This document shows, one piece after another, positions 36,076 to 46,410 of a stretch of DNA of 59,507 nt. The notes below the pieces were generated by a model. The model was not told the origin of the DNA. It worked only from the letters and a program-made list of their open reading frames with translations, and did no database searches. Source of the stretch: Lingula anatina (lineage: Eukaryota > Brachiopoda > Lingulata > Lingulida > Lingulidae); assembly GCF_001039355.2 (NCBI RefSeq), contig NW_019773665.1, positions 1 through 59,507 on the forward strand. The letters run 5' to 3'. Made by a program: the position numbers and the translations under genes. The first letter of the stretch is position 1. Each line of letters opens with the position of its first letter.

Positions 36076-39000
36076 GCCATTAACACGAACAAACCTTAAC
36101 TTGTGTAAAGACAACAAAAGTCTCACAATTAACTCACTTGACAGAATCATGCATAGTTTTGCAGATGAACATCAGGGCATTGATAATGACAGGATCACTT
36201 GTTGCCTCTGCCTGGTATCTTAGAAAGGGGAAAACTAATAATTAATACACCAAAGCGAGAAAAAAATCAATAAATACTATTTGTTGCAAGTTAAGATATA
36301 TAAGACAGGTTGATTCTTTTATTCCCTTTTACCAAAATGTAAATAATTTTTTATCTTTAATTAAACTGTTTCTTTAGAAAAACTCCAGAACATCTGTCTA
36401 TTATTTTTGTCAGCTTACTTTACAAAAGCCTCCATGATGCTTTTACAGACTTCCACCTTCACTATCTCTTTTTGAAATAAGTCGATAAATGGAAGAAATT
36501 TGTCCTAAAAATCAATCAAAAAACTTTATCCTAAAGGATCAAACATTCTTACTTTTATTCATTACTACAATCACTGTAAAACAGAAAAGTATATATTTTA
36601 ACATTCATGTTTGCTTTAAAATAAATCAAATAAATCACAATTGGTATAGCTTTTCTGAAATGATATGGTGGCCTTGAAAAAGGCCTTTTCAGTTAAAAAT
36701 CAGACACATTACTCCGACTGTGGAAAACAAATGCCATACTGAGATCTCTGTAGTGCCTCAGCTTCCTCAGACATTCTAAGTGCATACTCTTGAATCATCT
36801 GCTTTACACCAAAGAGAGTGGTGATCTTGAGACGAAGGCTGTAGCGAGATGCATGTCTACTGGTCATTGTAGCTCTGTAGTAACGTTGCTGGAGACCATA
36901 GATGTGGTGGTCTAGCAGCTGAATTTGGTGCAGAGCTTTGGAGAACTTGGCATGCATAATGGTCAGTTGATCTTCAATGTAGTCAGGATCTGGCATCTGA
37001 TCAATATCATCAGAGAAAACCTCGGAATCAGACAGATCTGATTCAAAGCTGTCACTGTCAATCTGAAGAAAACTTGTCTCAGTTTCCATTTTGGCAAATT
37101 GGAGAAAATGTAGAGAACTGCTATCTTAAGAGAAAGCTGAATCTCGAGTGATGAGTAGTCTCAAAGTCACAGCTCTTATATCCATACTTGTTGGACTGGA
37201 GGAATCTTTAATGTATTATTTTAGGGGAAAGAAAATGGCTTCATCAGCTTGAGGCTTCCACAGGAAGAGTTGTAACTAAAAAGAAACTGCTGAGGCAATT
37301 AACAAAACAACTAGCTACCAGTCAATTAAGACTGATACGCCTGCCAGTGTCCTCTTAATCACCTGCAAATTGATCAAAGGCTGACTACCTGCCCAATTAC
37401 CTTGGCCAGAGTGTGGCTGTGAATCACAGGTATATGGCCTCAAGTATATATCCAACAATGAAAATAAATTTATTTTAATCCTATCAATAAGCAAGTAAAG
37501 AAATAAATCAAGATTCATATATTTATCTGACACTAAATCCATACATTATACTAAAAAATTCAAGTTAGAAAAATGGAGGTTGTCCCTTCCCTTGAAGAAT
37601 ATTAGTAAACAAAAGGCCCCCTCATTTGGATCTTATATTAAAATCTTATTTTATAAATCTAATCAATTCTAATGTTACGAGCTTGACTCACAGTGTATCA
37701 ATATATAAATTTCAATTTCTAGCTCGTATTTCAACAGACAGCACTTCAGGCCTTTATCTAAACATATTTTGTTTTATATAAAAAAAAGATTTTAAATCAT
37801 TAACATAAAACTTTTATAAAAATGTTTGCTCTTTCTTTAAAAAAACACATTTGTCCATGTAAATCATAAAGCTACTGTTCAAAGGTGCTAGTATCAAAAT
37901 TAAACAATTTACTTAGTTAAATATTTCAGTCAAGCTCACTGCAGTTATCAAATTGATCTATTTACAGGTAATGTCTATATATTAACTCTGTTCAGATGAT
38001 TGGGTGTAAGCCCAGTTAAGATCTGTTAACCTGTTAAACCTGTTAACCTATAACCTCTTTAACCTTTTGATCATCTGTGGATACTGATTAAAATTTCTTT
38101 GAAGTGTTTTACTGGTATGCTACATTCACTGTTCTGCTTTTGGAGGAAACCTGGTATGAAGCCATAAAATATGTACCACTATAATACATAGAGAAATACT
38201 GTGCCTATAAAAGCTACAAAATCTGACTAAATTTTCATCACTTGAGTTCAGTTCTCTCTTAGACAACAGTTCTCCATATTCTCTCCTGTTTGCCAAGATG
38301 GAAAACCAGGTTATTCTTCAGCAGAATGACAATGACCAGTGGCTGATGGAGAGTTTTGAATCAGACGACACATCTGTATTTGAAGGCTTCTCTGATGACA
38401 GCTGGATTGAAGAAAAACATGAAGAGCTAGATCCTGACTACGTTGAAGATCAACTGACTACGATGCATGCTAAATTTACAAAGGCTTTGCATCAAATGGA
38501 ACTCCTGGACAACCACATCAGGGGTCTGCAGCAACGTTACTACAGAGCTACAACAACCAGTAGACATGCATCTCATTACAGCCTTCGTCTTAAAATCACC
38601 ACTCTCTTTGGTGTGAAACAGATGATCTATGAGTATGCACTTCAAATGTCTGAAGAAGCTGAGGCACTCCAAAGATCTCAGTATGGCATTTGTTTTCCGG
38701 AGACACAATAATCTGTTTGACTTCAACCTCAAAAGGCCTTTTTCAAGGCCACCACATGATACAAGAAAAGCTATACCAAAATGATCAACATTGTCTTTCA
38801 ATAAAGCTTGCTATAATGAATTTATTTCAGAGAAAAAGAATTATTATTGATATTTAAAGTTTACAACTTGAGTATTCTAGCAAAGATAAGTAAACAAACA
38901 AACAAATATACAAATAAATAAATCAATAAATAAAATGTTAAAAGAAACAAGTGAAGGAAGAAATGAATGAATAAACAGATAAAAGAAGGGACAAATAAAC

Positions 39001-42000
39001 AGAAATTTCCTAACCAGTGAGAAGAGTAATGTGAAGTCATGTATGTGGCTGAGGACTTTGGTAACTATGGACTGCAGCTGGGGGTAGTAATCCTCAAATG
39101 CTCGGTCAGGGGTCATGTGCTTGATGACATCATTCAGGATGGTGTTGACTTCCCTTTTCTAAAAACAAAAGAAGTACAACAACAACTTCATAAAATATCA
39201 GAACTAATAGAGGTAGAGATCCCCTTTGTGATAAAATATACTGTATCAAGTTTGGGACAAATAAATAACAATCTCAAGAGANAATAAATAACAATCTCAA
39301 AGAGATTTTTATACAATTTCAACTAGCAAATTCTATCACTGACTACATTAACTCGACTTCCCCTTGACTTACTGAGAAATGTTTGGCAACATATTCTATC
39401 CACACTTCTGCACAGGTGATGTAATCCTGTAATTCAAGGGATTGGTGATAATTTATGTTTGACCAATTTGAAATTGAATGTGATGACTTAAACAGACAAG
39501 ACTCAATGATGCTCTAATAAAAAACATCCATAAAGAAACAATGCAGAAGAAGACTAAGTAGCAACATTATATAAGATGTTATTGTACATTTCTTTAAAAA
39601 AAGCTCAGTTATGGAAACTTGCTAAATAAAAGGTTTGTATTTTTCTGTAATTAAAAAAGGACTGCATCAGATTTATTTGGTACAAAAAACAAACATATCA
39701 GTTCTGCTTTTCTTGTAATTCAACTTACCAACGGATTTTTAAGTTTCATAACAACTTTCCACACTTCATTCAACACAGCAAGCCTTTGGTCTTCAGGGGG
39801 GCTTGCTAGCACTAAACATCCACCCAGGCTACAGTATAACATGTGCTGAAACAGAAAACCGTGACAATAAAAGTCAGTCTGTGTAGCACGGAAGTTTATA
39901 CATAACATATAAGATCAACCACTGTAGGGTACTTTGTACAATTCCTTCCTTTTCAGTCCAGTTTTAAATCTAAGCAGATTTTTCTCCTAAATCTGTAATG
40001 TTGGTCTGGATCAAAACTCAAAAATAAGATTGATTACACAGCCTTAACACATTTGATTTGGACCATTTCTTCTTCCCACCAACGATCTTCTACCTTAGGG
40101 AATCCAGTCTCCTCACACTCTCTGATCTGCTCTGTAAACTGCACGGCTCTGAAGGCTATGTACTCAGGTTTGAAGGCAGACATGATGGAATTCAACAGCA
40201 AAGCACTGAAAATAATATAGTACACAACCTTTAAATAATATGATGTGTAGTTATACAGGCATACGAGTGCACTGACAATTGACCCACATTAAAAAATATA
40301 TATTTTTTACGCTAACATTATTTTGTGAAGAATCAAACAGTCTATATAACTACGTTGCATCTGTTTCATTTTGACTGTGTAATTTCAAATAGGAGAATAA
40401 TGAACAAGTTAACTGAATGAAACATGCATGCATTAGAAACAAAATCAACCTGTTAAACAGTTTCTTGCACTTTTCCAGTATAGTCTGCAGTGTGTTCTCT
40501 GAGGCCCTGTGAGCAATGCACTGCAGGATCCAGTCCAAGGCAGGACAATACAGGGTCAGGTACCGTGGCATCTCTACCTTCTGCATAGCCAAGGTGTTCT
40601 GGACATGGTCACTTTGGAGCTGAAAAAGATAAATATTATACACTGATTTTACTGTAAGGCTTAAAAAGTCCAATTAAAGGTAAATCAGGGTCCCGTATCT
40701 CGAAAACATCGCGTATTGGGAATAGCGATATCACATAGAGGCTACAATGTATATATGGGGCGAGTTATGGAATCGAGACCCTTGCGCACGGTCGCAAAGT
40801 GCGATGCTTTCGAGATATGGGGCCCAGCTATTACTTTTTCTGTAACAAAAACTGTAGCCATTATTGCCATTTAAGATACAAAACCCTATTACTTAAGATA
40901 AAAAACCCTAAACTATTACTGTAACATTAAAACATCAATTTCACTAAAAGGAAATTTACAGAGTGAAACAGCTTCATACTGATACGATGTAACAGGTTAC
41001 ACAGTTTTGACTCAGCACAGCAATGACATCATGGTATTCTTATAAATATGATGCTGAAAAGCACCTTGATGGTAAGCACATACCTGTGAGTAACATGCCA
41101 GGAAATCATTGAAGCAGGGCATCAGATGATCACGGATGTTGGGTGCAACAGCTATGCCAACCTGATATAGTAAACAGTATTGTTTCTTTTTAATAAAACA
41201 TACTTACGTAATAGAAAAGTGATAATTTGAAAAGAATTTTCCAAATGTATTAAAGAAAATAAGTGTTTATACTCTTAAACTGCTCAATCTTTAATTCAAA
41301 TCAATATTCATGCTTATTAGTCTGTTTAAATTAGTATTTTCATTTTCAGCCTAAAAGAGATACTATGTAAGATAATTGTATTGGGCACATCAGAAAGTAA
41401 AATGTTGACAATTTTACTGAATTATTACATATGGACAAAAAAGAACTTAAGCATTTACATATATACATACATACATACAACCTTAGGCTTTGAATAAGGT
41501 CTGTTTTGGCAAAATGTATAAGTGATTCAGAAGATGGAAAAAATGTAATCTAATAAGGTTATTAATATAATTACATTTTGCCAATTTCTACTGATAATGT
41601 ATTTCCTACCTACCCTGCTAAGATAACACCTTGCGTAGATTCCCACTAGTGGGTCTCCCATGCCACGGGTCATGTCTGCCAGACGACACAGGGCAGCCGA
41701 ATACTCACTGGAAGTTAAATGCAGGAAATATATGATTATGACATATTGATAATAAACCAATATGATACAACACATTTTTGAATAAAATTTAATACGACAT
41801 ATTTTTGAATAAAATTTATGGCAAATCTTTCTTTTTGAGCTTCTTCCATCTGTTAGAACTTTTACATAAAGATCCTTCAAGAAACTTCATCTCAAGATTT
41901 TTTTTCATCTTTCTAAATTTTCAAACATTTTGTATTAACCACATACTGCACCACATTAACACTGGTGTAAAACTGACCTGGTGTCTAGAAAGCTGTAACA

Positions 42001-45000
42001 TTTCAAGATGGCAGTTTCTACATAAAACCTTGGGATGAGTTCCCTAATAGATGCAATCTTGAAAAACCAATTTCTACAAGTTTCTTTGGCAGAGTCAGGA
42101 ACTTGTTCTGGTGTAAAATTCTCTGAAAAGAAAAATAATCAAAAATACAAAATATGGATAAATGACCATCATCATCCAGTGTAAAGACTAAAGCTTTAAA
42201 TGTAACATTTAATTTACTACTCTCCTTTTTTTTAATTCTATATACTTTTCTTTTTACAAAATACAAGTTTTTTTAACAACAAATATTCTCTACTAAATGA
42301 CATTTTAATAGGATAGCCAAAAAGACAGAGCAATTCTCCATGCTGATCACAACTGCTGTGTTACCTGGTAGTTGTATAGGCATTGAGCTGCCAACTGGAA
42401 TGTAATTACTCTTGCTGCGAATACGTTCAAATACCAGCTTGCCAAATGTATCTAGGATGTCTGTGATCAGAACAAACTTGCTGGGATAAAACTGGATCAC
42501 ATTGGTGTCTGACAGCAACTTGGAGCACTTGAAAAAATATAGTATTAGTTTACCAATCACATACTGGTACAATCACAGATTACAGGATAATATCAGGCAA
42601 AAGGCAATATCAAGTGAACAGGCTAATTCAATAAGACAATCACCTAAATGTAGCATAATTTTTTAAAACTTCCATCAATTCACATCCAAAGACTGAGCAG
42701 TCAATGCTTGTATGAATTGTCTGTAAAACAAAATCTACCTGTATAGCAATCTTGAGTGCCTTTACTCTCTGGTCCTGGTCCCATGCATCTATCAATGCTT
42801 GGTTTAATTCATCTATTCTGTTTACATACTCCTGCTGGCTCAAGTCAAGCATTTCCTGCACTGAGCCCTTACCATGAAATATAGGTCAGAATGTCACATT
42901 ACCATAAAAAGCACAGGCTATGTAAAATAAACCAATGTGCACCTTTTTTAATTTCAAAAATTTGCAAAATATAATGAACAAAAGTTTAACGATTTATCAT
43001 GTAATCCATGAACAATGCAATAACATTAACAACTTATAATAAAACATTGCCTATGCTACATTTGATACATTAGTTTTTGCAAGAACATAATTACCTCTTC
43101 AAAGTCATCCAGTTGCTCAAGTCTATTTTTCACCTTATCTGTCACTGTGCTCTGTGCCTTGATGACAACTAAAAACAGTGAGAATATGAAAAAATGTTGC
43201 AAAAAGAAATGGAATGAGAAACTTAGTTTCAATCAATATGAGGTAATAACTTTATTTAACAGCTGATGCTTGAGAACTCAAAAATTTACTAATTTCCCTT
43301 TTAGCTGCTGATTCAGGAAAATTTTGAATTCATTTTAGGCCACAAAAGAAACATTTTCTTTTCACAATTTAGAACTATTTAATAATTAGTGTGCCTCATA
43401 ACACTCACCTCTGTCTTTCTCATGGGCTGACAGGAAACTTGTTGTAATGGTCAACTTCTCTGAGGTAGTGTGTTTGGTCAGAATACTCAGCTTTTTCACT
43501 GACCAAGGTTCAAATGTTTCATCTAATCCATTATTTTCATCTTTAGGCATAGACTGTTTAAGGATAGTGGAAAGATATTCCATCAAAAAGAATAAATCAA
43601 CATACAGTATATTACTAAAAGTAATAGTAAATTTACAGTTTTGGTTTAATGACATCCTATTCAATAAAAAAATTGCCACGTTTTCAAATTCATAAAAAGA
43701 ACAATCCAACTAATGAATGTGTGAAACACATGCAAAACTCAGCCTTTGTGCTGTAAAAAAAGAAAACAAAGTTAAACCTTTTCTTTGGTAGTTGTCTGAG
43801 TTGACATCCTAGACAGAGGGTCTGCCTGAGAAGCAAACATGGAGAGAGGATCTGCTCCATCCATGGCAGAAGTGAGTGGGTCCAAAGGGTGACTACTTGT
43901 TCTAGGACGTCCATCTTGGACTTGTGACTTGCCAGTCTTCTTCACCTCTGTTACCTGAGAGTGATAATTTAAATAAATTTACAGATATTCATGTATAGAC
44001 AAAAACAGCATGATGGTTAATCCTTAGTAGTTTTATTTAAAGCACAGACCAAATTTTTACGTAAGATTCTTAATACAGATAGACGTTAACAAAAAGTGAT
44101 GTGTTACTGGACTGCATGTTTCTATAGTTTTTTCAGATCATTTTCTGCCGAGAAACCTTCAATGATCCAACTCTTTTGACTTATTTCAAGAAACCTAATA
44201 AGTACATTTCAATAAAATCTACTCAAGAACAATGTATACAGTGTAGGTTGTCTCAATAGTAAACTTTTAACTGGTGTATTACAAAGGTGTAAACTTATCA
44301 GATCTGACACTGTTGGCAATATCTCTCTGACATGATCACAGGTGAAACTGTACAACCCTGAATCAGGGGTAAAAACCTAGGAGCATAGAGACTACCACAG
44401 GTAAATCAAAGAAAAATTCTATGTACAACATTAGGAGGCCAGCTTCAACTGGACAGGTTAGGGTCTGCATGGACTAAACCTACCATTCCTAGAGGAATAG
44501 GGCAGGGGGTGGGGTGCGTACTGTACTGTACAGGTCAAGTTGAAAACATCGTGCCAACAAAATATCCTGCCTGGTAAAATTTTCACCCATACATGTGCTA
44601 CATGAAAGTTAAATTGCTTCTGATGCAATTAACCTTACTAGTATTGTGTACTGTGACGATGTAGTGCGTCAGTTGAGATTGTTTTATATTGCTACCGGTA
44701 GATGTCTCTATAAGTAAAGTGTTACCCGGTGTGCAAGTTTGAATCTCTGACGTGATTGGTAACTTAAAGGTAAAACTGTTCACTGTATAATTGGTTCTGA
44801 TAGGTAAACGTGTACTATCTGAACTTGTATATAAGGTGTGACTTGAAATATATCGGTCTCTTTTGGGGCTTATCTCTTTGCGGCTCTCTTGGTCCTCTTT
44901 TGCTGCTCTCTGAGGCTTTTCTCTGTGCTTATATTTTGAGATAGCAGTAAGTACATTGTTATTTGTACCTTCATAAGGCACTCGGCCGCGAAGGCGTAAC

Positions 45001-45586
45001 AGTACATACTGTATTGGCATTCATACATCAAATCAAATTATACATTGTTACTCAAGATCTGAAGCTTAATCTAAGTATTCTAATCTAAGTATCTCCCATT
45101 CCCTTAAGGTAAAAAGAATATGTGTTACTTACTACAATACCCTTGAGTGGGTGGCTTGTTACCTCTTCTTTGGGCAATGTTTTGGCTTCCTTTTCAATTG
45201 CAGCATGCTTTATTCTGGGGGTCCTATAAATGGCATTGACAATTAAGACCAGTCCACGTATAAATGCCATTGTAGAGAAATTCAAATTCAGAGCAATTCC
45301 AAATAAACAGTTAGATAGCGTAGCATACTACATACTGTGCTTGCCTTGTTAATTAAAACATTTTAACCTGTTAAAGTACTAACCAAGCCTTCAACAATAG
45401 TAACTATTTTGCAAAAGTTTTTAAACTTTAACAGCAGAGATACTTTAAATTCAGCATAAAGACAATGTATTTAACATGACATGACATGTAACTTGTAACA
45501 ATGTATTTAACATGACATGACATGTAACTTGTAAAAACCAACATGAAATCAACCCGTAACATTTCCTACCATTCGTAGGTCGCCAT
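33018..45586 (-). CDS. VPS35L: VPS35L, Retriever/Commander endosomal recycling subunit
   Basis: Twenty-five exons, 969 aa (human 963). Exons: 45586-45570, 45223-45133, 43954-43778, 43553-43409, 43168-43095, 42867-42739, 42527-42365, 42122-41978, 41707-41614, 41161-41084, 40619-40450, 40205-40094, 39845-39729, 39426-39373, 39158-39015, 36504-36419, 36218-36138, 35930-35768, 35613-35536, 35258-35144, 34887-34748, 34476-34311, 33937-33819, 33578-33432 and 33122-33018. It is the VPS35-like solenoid that with VPS26C and VPS29 forms Retriever, recycling membrane cargo from endosomes. Conserved blocks are [105 protein letters not shown] and the C-terminal LQSRT. The first exon codes only MATYEW and splits the W codon; its ATG lies in a CAAGATGGCGAC context (YY1-like). 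The 2.5-kb intron 36505-39014 holds two nested genes. Confidence 0.97.
33167..33225. repeat. (AAAT)n microsatellite
   Basis: About 14 AAAT units in the last intron of VPS35L. Confidence 0.95.
36027..36075. repeat. (CCCT)n(CT)n tract in a VPS35L intron
   Basis: Pyrimidine tract on the plus strand (purine on the transcribed strand), between exons 17 and 18. Confidence 0.9.
36648..36685 (-). promoter_or_regulatory. Histone-type 3' stem-loop and downstream element of paralogue A
   Basis: On the minus strand GGCCTT-TTTC-AAGGCC (36685-36670) is a 6-bp stem with a 4-nt loop. It is preceded by GAAAA and followed by ACCA, and fits the animal histone consensus GGYYYUUHUHARRRCC at every position. AGAAAAGCT (36656-36648) lies 13 nt downstream and resembles the purine-rich element bound by U7 snRNA. 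Nearby downstream sequence on this strand has no AATAAA. Confidence 0.8.
36709..37089 (-). CDS. Nested intronless gene, 126-aa acidic helical protein with histone-type 3' end (paralogue A)
   Basis: A single-exon frame inside a VPS35L intron, same strand as the host. The protein starts [13 protein letters not shown] with a Ser/Asp/Glu-rich first 40 residues (about two thirds polar or acidic). Then come DYIEDQL, a helix ([19 protein letters not shown]) and [20 protein letters not shown], then [20 protein letters not shown] and a final [17 protein letters not shown] recognise no family; it is not a histone fold that I can see and lacks the basic tail of histones. The paralogue at 38298-38711 differs at about a dozen positions over the last 90 residues and much more at the N terminus, so selection keeps the C-terminal part. 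TATA-like TATAAG is at 37175-37180; a histone-type stem-loop follows 23 nt after the stop. Role unknown; S-phase or oocyte expression would be expected from the signals. Confidence 0.8.
   Translation of the reverse strand: METETSFLQIDSDSFESDLSDSEVFSDDIDQMPDPDYIEDQLTIMHAKFSKALHQIQLLDHHIYGLQQRYYRATMTSRHASRYSLRLKITTLFGVKQMIQEYALRMSEEAEALQRSQYGICFPQSE
37175..37180 (-). promoter_or_regulatory. TATA-like box of paralogue A
   Basis: TATAAGAGCT on the minus strand, about 86 bp before the ATG. It aligns with the TATAAAAGCT of paralogue B, and the 5' leader (CATCACT.GAG, CAGTTCTC, TTTGCCAA.ATGG) is also shared. Confidence 0.65.
38206..38213 (+). promoter_or_regulatory. TATA box of paralogue B
   Basis: TATAAAAG, 92 bp before the ATG at 38298. 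A leader homologous to that of paralogue A follows, so the likely start site is near 38235-38245 and the 5' UTR is short and unspliced. Confidence 0.7.
38298..38711 (+). CDS. Nested intronless gene, 137-aa acidic helical protein with histone-type 3' end (paralogue B)
   Basis: A single-exon frame inside the same VPS35L intron but antisense to the host, tail-to-tail-inverted relative to paralogue A (starts face each other about 1.2 kb apart). The first 50 residues are acidic and Ser-rich ([17 protein letters not shown]). The rest is the conserved block: [54 protein letters not shown] and [16 protein letters not shown]. No signal peptide, membrane span or zinc site is seen; heptad-like helices suggest oligomerisation. 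Both frames are intact and both carry the same promoter and 3' signals, arguing for two working genes. I do not recognise the family; a lineage-restricted cell-cycle or germline protein is one possibility. Confidence 0.85.
   Translation: MENQVILQQNDNDQWLMESFESDDTSVFEGFSDDSWIEEKHEELDPDYVEDQLTTMHAKFTKALHQMELLDNHIRGLQQRYYRATTTSRHASHYSLRLKITTLFGVKQMIYEYALQMSEEAEALQRSQYGICFPETQ
38735..38772 (+). promoter_or_regulatory. Histone-type 3' stem-loop and downstream element of paralogue B
   Basis: GGCCTT-TTTC-AAGGCC at 38735-38750, with AAAA before and ACCACA after, begins 24 nt past the stop codon. AAGAAAAGCT at 38763-38772 starts 13 nt after the stem and is close to the sea-urchin histone downstream element CAAGAAAGA. 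An AATAAA at 38800-38805 offers a fallback polyadenylation site. Confidence 0.8.
40688..40825. mobile_element. Small foldback element (MITE) in a VPS35L intron
   Basis: About 138 bp with imperfect 25-bp inverted ends: GGGTCCCGTATCTCGAAAAC at the left, and the complement of GGGCCCCATATCTCGAAAGC at the right. The interior is CpG-containing, unlike the intron around it. No clear target duplication; family not assigned. Confidence 0.7.
44652..45001 (+). mobile_element. Solo LTR of an LTR retrotransposon
   Basis: 350 bp beginning TGTGACG and ending GTAACA, flanked by a 4-bp direct repeat GTAC (44648-44651 and 45002-45005). It has a TATATAAG box at 44828-44835 and a downstream T/C-rich stretch. 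TG...CA ends, a promoter and a target duplication with no internal sequence are those of a solo LTR left by recombination. It lies in VPS35L intron 2. The lineage cannot be told from the LTR alone. Confidence 0.75.
45463..45534. repeat. 36-bp perfect direct repeat, two copies
   Basis: Unit starts CAATGTATTTAACATGACAT; two identical copies lie head-to-tail about 35 bp beyond the first VPS35L exon (in its first intron). Confidence 0.95.
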
Positions 45587-45822
45587 CTTGTCCAAGTCAC
45601 ATGATCACATTCACAACTAATCGCCAAGAGTATCCAGGGATTTTCAGTTGTTAAATTGCTATGGTTGTATTTTGTTGTCCAACATATGAACAATGGATCT
45701 TGAATGCATACTCACGGTTGAGTATTTGAAGCAAAATATGGGTAAAGACATCTACACTCATATATTTCCGCCCCAAACCTCGTTTCCATATCAAGTTTTC
45801 ATTCCTTTGTTAAATGAAGAGC
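45587..45822. promoter_or_regulatory. Bidirectional promoter between VPS35L and MED9
   Basis: The start codons are 236 bp apart, head-to-head. The VPS35L ATG itself is inside CAAGATGGCGAC, a YY1-type motif often found at housekeeping starts. No TATA box at the usual distance is seen for either gene. Confidence 0.6.
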
Positions 45823-46356
45823 ATGGCCAGCTTGAGTGAAGATGTGAACTTTCTTCCCATTATTTATGACATTATTAAAAGGTACTGTTTGGTTCATAAA
45901 TTGTACGTGATTGAAGTCGATGTAATTTATCAAAGTTGCAGTTTCTGTTGACTTTGGATTCTAATTTAGATTGATTTTAAGTAAAGACGAAAGGATGTAC
46001 ATTGCAAATAAAGCAAGGCAAGGATGTTTAGCAGGTCAGAATTTGAAATAAGAATACTTGTTTACTGGTTTGCTATTTACTCTAATGGTTTATATTGACT
46101 TGAGTATCAATTTATTTACCATACCCACACTTTCTTTTCCAGCATTGACAAAGACTCCCATGATGTTGGCACCAAAGTGAATGAATTCAAAGTGAAGCTG
46201 CAGAAAGCAAAGGACCAGACTGAAAAGCTCCCAGGGATAGAGTATAGCAAGGAGGATCAACTAAAACAGCTAGACATTCTGAGAAAACAATTGATTCAAA
46301 AGACGGAATTACTTCAGAAATACAAAAATCTGTGTAACTTTGATATCCCAAAATAG
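45823..46356 (+). CDS. MED9: Mediator complex subunit MED9
   Basis: Exons are 45823-45881 and 46143-46356; 90 aa. It belongs to the middle module of Mediator, which links activators to RNA polymerase II. The conserved part is nearly the whole protein: NFLPIIYDIIKSIDKDSHDV at the start (human FLPLVHNIIKCMDKDS), LPGIEYSKEDQ, then a helix LDILRKQLIQKTELLQKYKN ending NFDIPK (human LQKYKSLCMFEIPKE). The proline-rich N-terminal extension of vertebrate MED9 is absent. It is followed after only 54 bp by GEMIN6 on the same strand. Confidence 0.93.
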
Positions 46357-46410
46357 CAAATACTCTTGTATTTTTCACTTTGAATTGTTCAGCGAAGAAT
46401 TAAGCTCAAG
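46357..46410 (+). promoter_or_regulatory. 54-bp MED9-GEMIN6 spacer with a splice-acceptor-like site
   Basis: The spacer contains a pyrimidine-rich run and TTGTTCAG, with AG at 46391-46392, then CGAAGAATTAAGCTCAAG before the GEMIN6 ATG. There is no AATAAA in it. This could be a real acceptor used to make a GEMIN6 message from a shared promoter. Confidence 0.45.

Noticed and set aside
36709-38711. Nested genes as divergent histones
   Set aside because: Proteins have acidic N-terminal arms, no Lys/Arg-rich tail and no recognisable H1, H2A, H2B, H3 or H4 motif; only the transcript signals are histone-like.
38427-38801. 124-aa minus-strand frame opposite paralogue B
   Set aside because: Shadow of the well-supported plus-strand gene with its own promoter and 3' signals.
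44598-45020. 140-aa minus-strand open frame
   Set aside because: It lies almost wholly inside the solo LTR and is antisense to its TATA box; composition gives no domain and the LTR explains the sequence.
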